NCBI GenBank assembly: GCA_029717555.1
Contig: JAMDHS010000040.1
Span: forward strand, 124,001 to 188,000
Length of the DNA: 64,000 nucleotides
Direction of reading: 5' to 3'
Source of the DNA: Peribolospora baueri
Lineage: Eukaryota; Basidiomycota; Peribolosporomycetes; Peribolosporales; Peribolosporaceae
Shown: positions 12,284-24,500 of the stretch, piece after piece
Position numbering within the stretch: position 1 is the stretch's first letter
Layout of the letters: each line of letters starts with the position of its first letter
The notes under the pieces: generated by a model
The model's input: the letters and a program-made list of their open reading frames with translations, nothing else
Database searches by the model: none
What the model was told of the DNA's origin: nothing
Position numbers and translations under genes: made by a program

Positions 12284-13378
12284 CAAAAGAATCCAGGGGA
12301 ATGTACATAGTGCCAGGATCCGTTCAGGGAAAAGTCTCTTAGCCCGGGCTCCACATTTCATTTACATGCAACTGCTCAACGAGCCTCGCTACGAGGACTA
12401 TGACATCGCCTACCTCGATGTATGGCAATTTCGTCTCTTCCTGTCCGCTCCTGACCGGGCAAGTTCACTGAATTGCCCATGCTCTTCGCATATTTAGAGG
12501 AATCGCTTTGCCTTTCTCGGTGATGGTTCACCAGGGCGGAGGTCGAAGGCGGCGACCTGAGTTATTTCCTTACCTGATGGTTCCATGCAGTGGGACGCTC
12601 GAGCAGCCTATTCGCTCTGCCATTGTATAGGAGATGACGCTCTCGAGGGGAACTACGGGGTTAAGATGTCAAAGCCAGCTTTTGCAATTCGAGAATTTAT
12701 GGGTCTCCCCGAATCCAGAGAGAAACAAGCTGAGCGCGCGGTTTCATATCTGCATCTGTGCGCCGTAGGGTCCCCCTTAACCGTGCGTGGACAGCCTCGC
12801 TTTTCGACAAAGCCGTGACGGGGCGAGTGTAGCCCTTATGTTCTTGATATCAACCTTACGCCGGGGCTTGACCTAAGACAAAACACTGATAGATGCATTT
12901 AAGGAAGACAAATGCGTCCCAGGAACGGGAGATGTGAACCGTCGCTTCAGGAACCTCGCCCTCTTTCTGTCCGCTTGTGTCTATGGTCTCTGCAGCCGTG
13001 ACATTTTCAGATTCGAACGCTCGCCCTCAGATGCCTTGCCCGCGTAGGGAGCGGGGACCAGGGGGAAGCTATTCCATCGTCGCTGTGCAATACTACGAGC
13101 CGTCGACTCTGCAGCCCTACTTGCGAAGTCTCGCCGCGTTAGGCGTATTCTCCGCATAGGACAAGGGCGATGGCAGCGTCAGATGGGAACCAGCTCGATC
13201 ATTTGTCCGGGCTCCGAGCAGTGGAACAGCTGGTCCCTGCCAGCTTCGTCTCTTGTTCCCCTTCTATGGTCACCAGGTAGTCAACAGCGAACGAGTCGTC
13301 CCGTCTCTTCAAGAGTCATGACCGCCCATCGGAGCCATGATGCAGAAAGCGTCTAATAGGCTTAAGCTTGTCTCATCA

Positions 13379-13402
13379 GGTCGGTCGGTCGGTCGGTCGG
13401 TC
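13379..13402. repeat. GGTC microsatellite, six units
   Basis: Six perfect tandem GGTC units in a gene-poor region. Confidence 0.9.
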
Positions 13403-13578
13403 GTGCAATTCTCTGGCCCGGTGAGAGACGGCCGTGGAGGGCAATGCGAGGGACCGAGCGTGTAGGGAACTCCTCATCCGCGGTCGGTAGGCGCATCCTT
13501 CATAGGTGGGTTCGCCTGATTTGATGAATTGGTCAGACTAGGCAGGCCATGGAACGGTCGAAAGGTGCCGAGGGCGTT

Positions 13579-13641
13579 GGGCTCAATGCCGGAGCAAGAT
13601 TCACACGGTCATGTCAATGAGGAATGCCGAGACGGCAGGCA
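13579..13641. repeat. Direct repeat copy 1 (partner at 14772-14832)
   Basis: Begins GGGCTCAATGCCGGAGCAAG and ends GAGACGGCAGGCA. It differs from copy 2 by one substitution and a 2-base indel only. The flanks are unrelated. The sequence has no coding sense that I recognise. Confidence 0.85.
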
Positions 13642-14771
13642 AGATCGGCCGTTCCTGTCACTACCATAGGAGTCCTAGTTATATAACGGAAGAAGTTTAC
13701 AGAGACCGTATAAGGGAACAACAAACAACGATGTGAACTCTACTGTACTTTACACTGGTACAATGGCAAGATACGAGCCGTTGAAGCATTCCGAAGGAGA
13801 CGAGGTCCACAAATCTTGTCTCTGGGAGACTGCGTCAAGAGCATGCCCTCAGTTACAGTGCATACTTCATTGTTCGAGGACGTGGGTCGCCTCGGGTGGC
13901 AGAACGTCCAAAGTCAGTGAGTCCATTAGTCGCTAGCCTCATGCCCAAGTTCGGACGACCGTGCACCGAGTTGACGAGCACGAGCGGTTCGATGGGAGGG
14001 CAAGCATAAGTGCCTGCTCGCGGGTAACTCTGCACTCTGGACGTTCGCAAATGTGATACACCAAGCAGAGCACGAGTCGAGCCAGTGGCCACCGTCGTTC
14101 CTTAGGGCGCAAAGACGAACACGGTGGCGCTGACATGCTGTTCGGGTCCATATCGGCACTGCAACTGCGCTAACCCAAACGGGGAAAACGGACGAGCGAC
14201 ATTGCTGGAGCGGCAGGAGACGCTACATTACTTAGCCAAAGGGAAGCCGGGGCTAAAATAGCGATCTCTGTGGCTGCAAACTTGGTAAGATGTCTTAACA
14301 GACGAACCCGCCGCCGTCGACCCTCCGGATGGCTCCCGGACCTGGACGGAGGTTTCTGCCCAGACGCCAAACGGATGGTGCTGCCGGTGCACGAACTTGA
14401 TGGTCCAAAACGCTTCCTTGGCCAGACTGGCCGATGTGGCGCAGACAGCCGACGACTGGAATGAAACGCACGTTCAACGGTGAGCTGACGGGGTTTGATT
14501 CACACGCCATCGCGGGTGAAGAGCGACGTGAGCCATGCTAAGGTCGAACCTCTACCACGCCTTTGGCAGAGAGAAGCCCATTCTATGCTGTTGTAACCCA
14601 GTCTCCCGCCGTCCGCTGAGAGCCTCCGTTGAGAGGACATTTCGCAGTGCGACCGGACCAGCTGCCTGTTCGACTCGTCGTTGTGCGCCAGCGGGAAACA
14701 TCCTGAGTCGGCGCGCTCTCGCATCGCGGGCGCATTCCTCGTCGGCCTAACGTGTCCGGAAAGTCTTCCCT

Positions 14772-14832
14772 GGGCTCAATGCCGGAGCAAGACTCACGGT
14801 CATGTCAATGAGGAATGCCGAGACGGCAGGCA
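14772..14832. repeat. Direct repeat copy 2 (partner at 13579-13641)
   Basis: Same orientation as copy 1, about 97% identical over its length. The near-identity points to a recent duplication or a recently inserted element with short terminal direct repeats. Confidence 0.85.
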
Positions 14833-15036
14833 CGCCCGGCGGTGCGGCTTGAGGCAAGTTGATGCGCTCGCAGTCTGTGCGCATTAAAAGGAATGCGTGC
14901 ACCTCTCGCACGGCAGCGGCCATCGTCTCCGGCTTTCAGTTCCTCGTTCCCTTTACGACGACGGCTCCATCCCACGTTGATACCCAGGCGACCTTATCTG
15001 ACCTGAATCCTGACCAAAGCCGTCTGTCGGCTCGCC

Positions 15037-18000
15037 ATGCTGTTCCATAGCCTTTACCCGCCTGTGCCCTCCATCGTGGACTCGATCGACACGTACTCCT
15101 TTCTGTTCCACCACTTCCCACCTGACCGTCCCGACCCGCGCGGAACTGGCGTGCCTCTGGTCATCGACGATGAGACTGGCCAGAGATGGACCTTCGAGGA
15201 GTTTCGGGAAAGAGTTGACGCGCTGGCCGTCGGATTGAGGGACGAGATGGGAGTAGGTGAGTGTATAAAGCAGAAAGGAACGGCGGGGGGTGATGGACGA
15301 AAGTTCACGTCCTCCGGCTTGCATGGTCCGTCGGCGTGCGCTCCATTTCCGCGGCCGTCGTCCTATTGGCAAAGGTTGGGACACCACAGTGGCTCTGTGC
15401 TGCCCCAACGCCGTCGACTTCCTCACCGCAGTCTGGGCCGTCCATCGTTGCGGGGGCATCGTTTCCACTGCCAACCCTTCTTACTGCGCGAACGAGCTCG
15501 GTGAGGGCAGTGTTCTCTGGCTGCATAGCGAGAGAGTTAAAATACGCTCGCTGATACATTCTCGCGCGGACGGGCCATGCGTATGCGCATCCGTGAATCA
15601 TTGCCCTTCGTACGACGCGCGCCCAGCTTATCAGCTCAAGGAAGCGAAGGCCGAACTTCTCATCGTCGGCGACGGCGAAAATCAACGTCGGGTCGGCCTC
15701 GAGGCGGCAGCTAGCGTCTCGCTCCCGTCTCATCGTGTTCTCGTGCTTCAACAGCCGCGATCCTTCCAATCCGCGACGTCAGTGAACGGAGCTTCCTCTC
15801 TCCCTGCCAACGGCGCGACGAACGGAGTTGGCAATTCAAAAGCAATTGGCCCACCGTGCAGCCAAGGCGACCAGTTAAGGACTTTGACAAGTCTGATCGA
15901 AGCTGGTCGCGCGAGTTTGGCGGAGGCTCAGACGAAGGGAGGTGACAAGGCTCGCACCCAGCTACTCGAGAAAGGGCGGGCCGAGTTGACATCGGGCCAA
16001 GCGAGGACCAAGCTAGCTTTCCTCAGCTTCAGCTCCGGCACCACCGGTCTTTCAAAGGCAAGTATGCAGTGGACGGCCTAATGCGCTCGGCGAAGTCTCT
16101 GAGACAGAATAAGACTGACCCTCTCCTTACTTGCGCGGCATACCTTTGGATCCTCTCGGCTGGGCGTGTGCCTGCACTAGGCTGTTGCAATCCCGCACTT
16201 TTCCCTGGTTGCCAACACGCTCCAGATGATGGTCTTTAACGGCGTCCGTAATACCACGAATCACTGCGACGCTCCAAAGGACAGCCGATTCTTGCCTGGA
16301 CAAGACGGTGAGTGCTCTGCAACTGTCCCGTCTGTGTGCGGGAGAGCGTGCGTCCCGACCAGAGCGCCACGAGCTGGCATATTGACGATGTGGGTCAAAC
16401 ATCCTCGGTCCTGGATATCATATGCAAAGTGTCTCTGGGAGCTCTGCCCTTCTACCGTGAGTCCATGGCCCAGTCTTCAAGGTCGCCGGCGCTGCGGTGG
16501 AGAAAGTGTCGGCAGTACCACAGATCACTCAGCACTTCTGACCGCCGTGTCCTCCGTTCCTCGCGCGACGTTTACAGATATCTACGGTCTCATTGTCGGC
16601 TGCCACTTTACCTTTTATGCTGCCGTCGCCAACGCCGTCATCCCACGCTACGCCTTCGAGCCAATGCTGGAAAGCATCATCCGCCATCGCATTTCGGTCC
16701 TGTGGCTTGTCCCCCCGCAGATCATCCATTTCTGTAAGAACCCGGCAACGGAACGTCTCCGCGACGAGCTCCGGCAAGTTATCCGCATTGTCACCGTTGG
16801 CGCAGCGCCTCTTACAGACGACCAAGCCAAGACGTTTGCAAATATCTTCCCAGAGGCGGAATTTGGCCAGGCGTACGGTGAGGTCGCAAAATAATTGATC
16901 CCTCGGTCAAGTACTCACAGCCACCCTTGCCTTCGTCTTTTGGGTCCGTGGCTCCCCACAGGCTTGACCGAAACTGCGACGTGTGCGCTCATGTTTCCGC
17001 ACGAAGTCCGTCCCTCGATCGCGGGCTCGGCTGGTCGCCTTATTTCGAGCTGTGTCGCTAAAGTGGTGCGCCGGGACGGCTCTCTCTGTGGCTTCGACGA
17101 GCCAGGAGAGCTCTGCGTGCGTAGCCCGAGCAACTCGCTCGGTTATCCATATAACGATCAGGCGTGAGTGCCTTCGCAATCCTTTCCTTTGCGCGTCCCG
17201 TTTTCCGCTTGTTCGACGGTATAGGCGAGCTCGGCGCTTAGCCGCGATGTCGTCCTGCGTTGATTGACTATGCCGGTATGCCCCGTGCCGTTGCGATTGC
17301 AGTACCAAAGACGCCTTTGACGAGGATGGCTTTGTTCATACCGGTGACGAGGTCGTCATCAACAAGGCCGGCGATGTCTTTGTCATCGTAAGATGCCAAT
17401 TTTATGAACCCGACGCTGGGGAAGCCTCGTGTAAGCCCGCTGGACAACGAGACTGCTTGTTCCTGACTCTGTCTCGCATATCTCCAGGACCGGCTCAAGG
17501 AGCTGATCAAAGTCAAAGGGTTCTCGGTCGCACCTGCTGAGCTCGAGGGCTTCCTGCTTGAGCACCCCGCCGTCGCCGATTCCGGCGTCGTCCCCGTCAA
17601 GGACGAGGCCAGAGGTGAGGCGCCCTTAGCTTTTGTCAAGCTCACGCCAGAATATGAAAAGCGGGTGCGGGAGGCCGGGCCTCAAGAGGCACAGTGTCTA
17701 GCGGACGACATCGTGGACTTCGTCGCTCAGAACAAGGTGAGCTTCTGGTGGATTGCGGGGGGAGGCCAACACCAAGGCGAGCGCCGAAGCATTCGACTTC
17801 GGTACAATCCTCCTTTCCTTCTCCCGCGGGACAATCCATTCTGGGCTCACGACCCTCCTTTGACTCCCCGCCTCCATTGCTTCCATCTCTCCTAGGTTCG
17901 CTACAAGCACCTCACGGGCGGCGTCGAGTTTGTTCAAGCGATTCCCAAGACGCCATCCGGGAAGATGTACGTATCTTCCAGCACAGTGACGTGGTTCACA

Positions 18001-18159
18001 GGCCTGCATGTCAATCGGTCCAATGGCGATGGTGCCCACGCTGACGCGTACAGACTTTCGTCTCGTGCTACGTTGTCTCGTCATTCATCGCATGGCAGTC
18101 TCCGAAGGTTGCTACGCGAAGAAGCGAAGCGAGTCGTGCAGAACCGGACCAAAGTTTAA
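15037..18159 (+). CDS. Adenylate-forming acyl-CoA ligase, 4-coumarate-CoA ligase-like
   Basis: Would activate a carboxylic acid, plausibly cinnamate or a relative given nearby PAL, to its AMP ester and then CoA thioester. Eleven exons: 15037-15256, 15375-15500, 15627-16057, 16181-16307, 16430-16455, 16577-16877, 16962-17163, 17303-17387, 17488-17736, 17896-17966 and 18099-18159; 632 residues. Motifs in order: CCPNAVDFLTAVWAVHRCGG, the phosphate-binding loop SFSSGTTGLSK, LPFYHIYGL, FGQAYGLTETA, PGELCVRSP, DEDGFVHTGDE, DRLKELIKVKGFSVAPAELE and the A10 lysine in PKTPSGKILRRLL. A 60-residue polar insert precedes the phosphate loop. The intron after the loop lysine (16058-16180) has a GCAAGT donor, and the fifth exon has 26 bases. 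There is no clear peroxisomal tripeptide at the C-terminus (RTKV). It is tail-to-tail with the acyltransferase. Substrate is inferred from context only. Confidence 0.93.
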
Positions 18160-18592
18160 AGAGGGGTGACAATCGTCACCATCTGCAGGTAGAGCGACGT
18201 CGGAACTGTTCAATTGGCGTCTTTCCTACGCCGATGACGGCGAAGCATTGAAGCGAGGTCGTGCGGTGGACCGCTCTCTTTCTTTCCCTTCCGACGCGAC
18301 ACATTTCTGTCTGGAAGAGAGAGGGCACTCTACATTCTTGTGCAAGTCAGGAAAGTCTATCTTTACGTTCAAGTCGAACTCTGCCTTGCTTGTCCCCCAG
18401 ACTTTGAAATTTGAGATTCGTGGAAAAATTCTCCTTCTCCGAGGGACATTTCTGTACATTAGAATCGAGAGGATGCGGACAACAATTAATATTAATTAAC
18501 ATACACATTCAGACGGGCCAAGACAATAGGACGAGGGGGGTTCACAAAAAAATACGGTCGAACACCTTAGAGGGCGAAGCAATCGAGAAAAC
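18160..18592. other. Convergent 3' flanks
   Basis: 433 bases between the stop codons of the CoA ligase and the acyltransferase. No gene seen. AT-rich stretches near 18480-18500 and 18545-18556 are plausible polyadenylation regions. Confidence 0.5.
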
Positions 18593-20445
18593 CTAATCTG
18601 ACTTGAAGTGACCTATGTTCGCCTTAATGCGCGCAGCCAGTTCGTGGACCATAGAAGGCTCGAGCCAGTGGTGATTAAACTGGAGCTGAAAGTTGAATTC
18701 GGAGTCAAACGTCCAGAGCATAAACCAGCTGTTGGGCAGGCGGCAAGAAGGTCAGCAAAGCGGGAACAGAAGCCGAAAGGAGACGAACGCAGCGCTGCTC
18801 ACGGGCTCGGCGTGTTGATGCGAGCGAAGAAGGACCAGTCGTCGATCTCGAGGCTCGAGCCGTCGTCGGGATTGCTTAGCCGAGGCGGAATACGCTGATC
18901 GATCACCCCAAGGGACGTCACGCCTGGAACGGGTTCGATGGGCCTGTAAGAGCAGGAAAGAACGCGGAACAAGCGGGATGGAGCCGAGGGTCAAGGAGCT
19001 GTCCCTCGCCGGGGAGTGTACTGGCATTTCTCCCGCTACTCACGGATTTGGCCCGGCGTTCTGCATCTGAGCGATCAGCGCCTCGCAGATGCCATCGCTG
19101 CACTGAGTGATGATTGGCGTCTGCATGCACTTCGCCAGCTCCGACGCCCACTTTTCAGCATAGGCATCCAACAACTTTCTCTTCTCGTCGGTCACGTCCT
19201 CCGGGTCGCTTGTCCTGACCACTTTGGCAAAGACGCGGCTGAAGAGGAAAGGCATGAAAGCGCAAAACCCGGGGGGGGCGAAAGGCAAAGACGGGTCGAG
19301 CCATCGTCGACTGTCGACGATGCAGGGCAAGGCGAAGCCTGAGGATGAATCCAAAGGGCACATTTCAATCATCCCCACGGCCAACGCAGCCACCAAAGCC
19401 GTGGTGACCGTGATCCCGCGGGACTTGCAGCCGTTGACCAGGCGGCGCGTGTCGGCTTTGGACAATGTGATCCGGGCGCGATCTGCGCGCCATGGACGAG
19501 ACGAGAGATCGCCGTCGGGGAGGGGCAGGACGATTCCGGGCTGTTTTCCCGGAAAGAAAGGTGAGACATCCCGTTTATTTCTGGGCCCGTCGGTACGTGT
19601 AGAAAGGGGGCGAGGACGAAGGATACGAGAGGAGAAAAGGGTCTCTCACCGCATTCTGCTGCAGCTCGGCAAGCTGCTCTGCCAAGAGGGCGTCCGCTTC
19701 TGCTGACGGCTTTTCCAAACCAAACGTCGCCAACACGGTGCAAGGCAAGCGCTTTATCTCGTTTCCCCAGGCCTCGTCGACAATGGAGCCGACGCCAAGG
19801 CCCAGGAGAGCCTTGACAAACGCAGCGATGATAATGTTGACTCCTCCGGCGTCTAGCATAGTGTGGTTGAAATGAAGCACCATCCCGACGCTCGTCCTCG
19901 ATCCATGTTGGGCGACTTGCGGCGCCGTCCAGTGCACGCATGCTGCAAAGCCATCGACGGAAACATGCCGAGACTGCATCAAGTCGTCATAGAGTTTGGC
20001 GTGTTCTGCGTGAGGGTGAAAGAACGTTGTCTTTTCCAGCCATTCCCGGGCCTCTTCTTCATTGCGGGGGACCTGATAGATGCACTTGCGGAACGGCGGC
20101 CTCGTTTCATCTTCCTCGAGCGTGCAGGCAATCTGCGGGTGAAGCTTTCGCAACGAGACCCATGCCTTTGGGATGCGCTCAACGAAACGGTCGGCGGGCA
20201 GGGACGTGACGACTTTGAAGGCGATCGCCAAGTTGAAGTGGCCCTCGACGAAGAGGTCGACGGCGTCGCAAAGCTTTTCGCCTCCCCATACGGGCCTGGA
20301 CGGACACCGAGGCGGTAAAGGTTGAGCAGCAGGAACGAAGCCCGAGTTCAAACTGGATGAAGATGCGTCAAGCGACTCACCTGGCCAGCTTCCCAGGTCC
20401 GACAGGCGTCCACGACTGGACTGGAGGTAGCGACAGCTCGGTCAT
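18593..20445 (-). CDS. HxxxD-type acyltransferase (alcohol acetyltransferase/condensation-like)
   Basis: Probably moves an acyl group from CoA to an alcohol or amine. Five exons, 20445-20381, 20295-19650, 19540-19044, 18943-18803 and 18728-18593, give 494 residues. The N-terminus reads MTELSLPPVQSWTPVGPGK, then VWGGEKLCDAVDLFVEGHFN. The catalytic HxxxDxG motif is HTMLDAGG (His about 166, Asp about 170). The second half contains ITLSKADTRRLVNGCKSRG and GITVTTALVAALAVGMIEM, the usual helix after the HxxxD half, and ends FMLWTFDSEFNFQLQFNHHW, resembling the closing strands of the fold. It fits the AATase/condensation superfamily better than plant BAHD enzymes, as no DFGWG was seen. It is convergent with the CoA ligase, so the pair could supply and use the same acyl-CoA. 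No carrier-protein or adenylation domain is present, so it is free-standing. Confidence 0.87.
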
Positions 20446-21549
20446 GATCGGATTTTGGAGCCCGGATCGAGGTAGCGACGGCAGATGTAACGAGGCGGAG
20501 AAGCGAAAGCTCGACGAGTACGTCTCTCCGGAGTATACCCTCGAAGACGCTGGATATCTGTCTCTCTTTTGGCTGGCCCGGGCGTGTCAGAGCTCGGGGG
20601 GCTTTGCGCATGCTCCGTTTCCCTTCGTAGGCAGCCTTGCTCAGTCGGTCCTCGCGATCCGAGAGACACACGGCTCCACATTTGCGCGAACGAACACCCA
20701 GTTCGGCTCAGGTGCTGCCGAGGGACGCCGCCCGAGGCGCGATGCTGTTGCCTGTTGCCGATGTCCGGCGGCCCGCGGATGAATGCGGATCGACACGACG
20801 TTCCGCTGAAGCTTGACGTCTCCAGCGTGGGAGCAAACCAGGGGGAGCGGGGAAGGCTACTTTAGCGCGCGAGCGGTTAGCGTTAGCGTCAGCGTTCGAA
20901 CCAGCAGAGCAATTTAGACCCGCCAGTTCACTAGTTCGGTTCGACTGATCACGAAAGCGACTACGCAAGTCCACCTAGCGACGCCCCATGGGATCGCCAT
21001 GCGGTGCGACGGAATTAAGTTGCGTCGGTAGTGGAGCCTGAGCGCCAACGGTGGTACAAACTAGATATCGGGAGCCACGTGCACGTGCCTGGTCACGTTC
21101 CAGTTACGTTGCACGTGTCATCCTTTCCGAGACGGAGGCTTTGCTCTCCACCGTGCCCTTGTCACGCTGCCCCGCTGCTCGGCCACACGCGCACAGTGTA
21201 GGAGTAACGTCGAGCCCGATCACTTCTGTCCGTCACATGTATGTTATGTCACCTAGAGAATGCAATTCTGTGCAACATCAAAATTTTTTCTCGCATCAAG
21301 CAAAGTCGTAGAGAATGCAGAAGTGCGCGACCTGTCAAAAAATGAGAGAAATCCAATCTGTGAGTGCTGAGATATGATGAAGGAAGTGTGGCGAACGGCG
21401 GCCAAGAAGCATTTCACACGTCACTGCCAAACCGCCGTTAAGCATTGTCCTTAAGTGAAGTCACTCAAATCTCAAGTGATTCTTGCAGTTTTTTATGTGA
21501 GCATATTCACCAAAGAGCGAGCTCTCTATTCATATAGAAATGGAGGCAT
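20446..21549. other. Intergenic region between acyltransferase and retroelement
   Basis: No host gene seen. It holds the acyltransferase promoter, a 90-base copy of PAL exon sequence (21121-21210) and, just before it at about 21072-21118, three CACGTG E-box palindromes, two of them overlapping in CACGTGCACGTG. The short motif TAGAGAATGCA occurs twice at about 21254 and 21312. Confidence 0.5.
21121..21210 (+). pseudogene. PAL exon fragment (copy of 1875-1965)
   Basis: About 90 bases align with PAL exon 9 at roughly nine identities in ten, starting TCCTTTCCGAGAC and including GCTTTGCTCTCC, CTTGTCACGCTGC and CGCGCACAGTGTA. The copy carries a 2-base deletion and a 1-base insertion relative to PAL, so its frame no longer follows PAL. 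The similarity stops sharply on both sides, with no other PAL sequence nearby. It is a host gene fragment, not a functional gene. Confidence 0.85.
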
Positions 21550-24500
21550 GAATTGATCATAATTGAGGAAATATGGGAGGGGGTTCGAGGCAGGGTCCGA
21601 CGCATGGATGTTGGTCGCTGTCGCGCACCGGTACTTGGTAACGACGAGATCGCCGGCCTCACAGCATTTACACTGATATCTACGAGGCCGTTGACCTGGG
21701 GTTGGGATGGACGTGGTACGCCATACTCGAGAGAACTCCGTTCGGATCAAGGTGTTCCAGTTACAACTATGAGACCAGCTGAGAGGAGATCCGCTCCTGT
21801 AAGTGGGCACGCCTCTAGGCGTGCATCCGGTATCGGCTCGCCCGGCCGCCGTCTACCCGGATACCAGTCACGTGCGGACCTGCGCGTGACCAGGCACGTG
21901 CGACTATCCCGCCAGGTGGGAATCCGCCACTGCGCCCACGCCGCCGCCGCCGGCCCCTCGTATGAGGCGCCGTCGCTGTGCCCCTATGTAGTTATACTCG
22001 ATCCATCACATATGTACCTGGTCGCACAAGTGTCTTAAAGTGCATGAAGCACGACATGGCTGAGATGATCATGAAGCTCGGTGCCCACCCTGACAAGACC
22101 TCATGGCAGGGCATCCTTGTCAAGGCCAAGGATTACGAGGAATCGATGCGGTTCACTCGTGCCTTTCTGCGTGACAGGAAGGCAGAGAAGACCCCCCTTG
22201 GCAGTTCGCCAGGAGGGGGCAACCCCTCTAGCTGCCCAGCTCAAGGCGCTGGATGACATAAAGGGTCAAGCCTTGGCACACCGGTCAAGGCTTCGAGCAT
22301 GCCACTGCGCGCTCTCGCTTGCAATACGAGCAGCGGGCCACCGCCGCTCGAGCTGCTGGTCGAGCAGCTCCTAAGTCAACCGACTTGAGTCGAGACCAAT
22401 GTGCTCGATGCAAGAAGGTCGGCCATTGGGCAAGCGAGTGCCCATTACGCCTGCGAGTCAACAAGGTGTATTGGGACACCAGTGACGAGCATGGCAGCCA
22501 TGGGGGAGATGACCCGCATGAGGACTCGGTACCCAGTCAGGGTGACGAGGAGACTGATGTCATGTTGCACGACATCGACGACCGCCTTGCCGAAGTGTTT
22601 GAGATGGCGGCGGCGGTCGATGAGGACCACCTCGATGATGAGTACGTTGTCGACGTGGACCCTCCTGACCTAGCGGCCAGCTAGGTCCATCGAGCCGGCT
22701 CTGCAGCAAAGCCCAGTTCGCTGGAGCCGGATCCCGTGCTTAGCAACGCTAAGCACAAGATGCCATTGGGGCAAGCGTCGCCAATGGCAGCGAAACGACT
22801 CCCCGGCGTTCCGCCCCTACTTGCCCCGGTGCAAGTAGATGGTCAAACAGCACTCGTGCTGTTTGACACGGGGTCAACTATCGACCTCATATCGTCTTCA
22901 TGGCTTGACGTACACCAGAAGAAGACATATGCCCTCCGCGAACAGGAGGTCATTCAGCAGGCCATGACTGGGTCTAAGGCCAAGCTGACTCGTGCGTACG
23001 AGGCGCACGTCACTTGCGGACCCATCGTCCGTGAGAAGACATACTTTGATATCGGTCCTCTTGACCGGCAGGAGGTCATCTTCGGCACTGCCTGGATGAA
23101 GAAGAACGATGTTCTTCCGGATCTTGTTAATAACAAGATCTTGTTCCGACATCACGGCGTCAAAATCCGCGGTTGGACACAAGCCCAAGCGCGACAGGGA
23201 GCACTGGCTTCCCTGACACGTAACGGTGAACTGTTACATACGGAGTCCGGACCTCAACCTGGAGATCCGGAATGCCCGGCGGAAGTCGTTCGACGCCGTG
23301 AGTGGTGGATCAAGCGCACCACCGATATCTGGGGTGAGATCCCTCTCATCCTGCTGCCCTGGTGAACGATCAATCATCGCTTAAAGCTGATTGACCCATC
23401 CTTTCGCTATGTGAAGAGATATCCGAAATGCCCAGAGGCATTCTGGCAGCAGCTCAGTGATAAAATTGAGCGCTATACCAAGGCGGGTTGGTGGGAAGAG
23501 GTCCACACTGACAACGCTGTACTGCTCTTGTGCATCCCAAAGAAGACCGGGAAGCTCCGTACTGTGGTAGACGCTCGTCAGCGCAATGACAATACAGTTA
23601 AGGACATGACGCTTTTTCCGGATCAGGATGTGATCCGGATGGCCGTGGCTCGTGCACGAGTGCGCGCGAAGCTCAACATGTTCGACGCGTACGAACAGAT
23701 CCGTGTCGTACGCGAGGATGTAGCGAACACAGTGTTCGTTATGATATATGGGACGTACGCTTCCCATGTGATACAGCAAGATGATTGCAACGCCGTTGTT
23801 ACATTTCAGCGTCTTATGACACATCTCTTCGCCGTACATCGGCAAGTTCGTCCATGTTTACCTAGACGATATCTTCGTGTTCTCTGACATACCCGAAGAG
23901 CATGAAGAGCACCTTCATATCGTCTTCGACGTTCTCCGGAACGCGAAGATGTACTTAGCCAAGGCTAAGGTGGACTTGTACTCCGAGTCCATGGATTGCC
24001 TAGGCTTCCACGTGGATGACAAAGGTCTCCACGCTGGCGACGATAAGCTCAGTGCGCTATCATCATGGCCACAGCCGAAGAAAGTGCATGAGATGCAGCG
24101 GTTCTTGGGTATGGTACAGTACCTCGTCCAGTTCCTTCTGGAACTGAGCCGGTATGCCGGCCCGCTCTCTATGCTCACACATAAAGGCTGGAAATATGAA
24201 TGGCAGCCCATTCATGCAGACGCCTTCCAGGCGATCAAGCGCCTGGTTGCCCATGCGCCTGTCTTGCGACCCATTGACCCGGGTCGCCGTGAACGGATAT
24301 TCGTTCACTGGGACGTAAATATCGCTGGCATCGTGGCAATGTATGGCCAAGGGCCTTCGTGGAAGCGAGTCCGCCCCGCCGGCTTCCATAGCCATACGTT
24401 CATGCCTGCGCAAGTGAACTATAGGACTCACGAGCAGGAACTGCTCGCGATCCTTGAAGCCCTAATGAAGTGGGTAGACCAGCTCCTTGGCCGCCACTTC

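Larger units (their letters stand above)
11683..15036. other. Gene-poor, repeat-bearing region of 3.35 kb
   Basis: I see no supported gene. Open frames are short, without recognisable domains. The stretch contains inverted-repeat copy B (12018-12117), an A-rich microsatellite (about 12240-12283), a GGTC microsatellite (13379-13402), and two near-identical 61-63-base direct repeats 1.2 kb apart (13579-13641 and 14772-14832). The texture suggests old mobile-element debris. The last ~200 bases must hold the promoter of the CoA-ligase gene. Confidence 0.5.
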
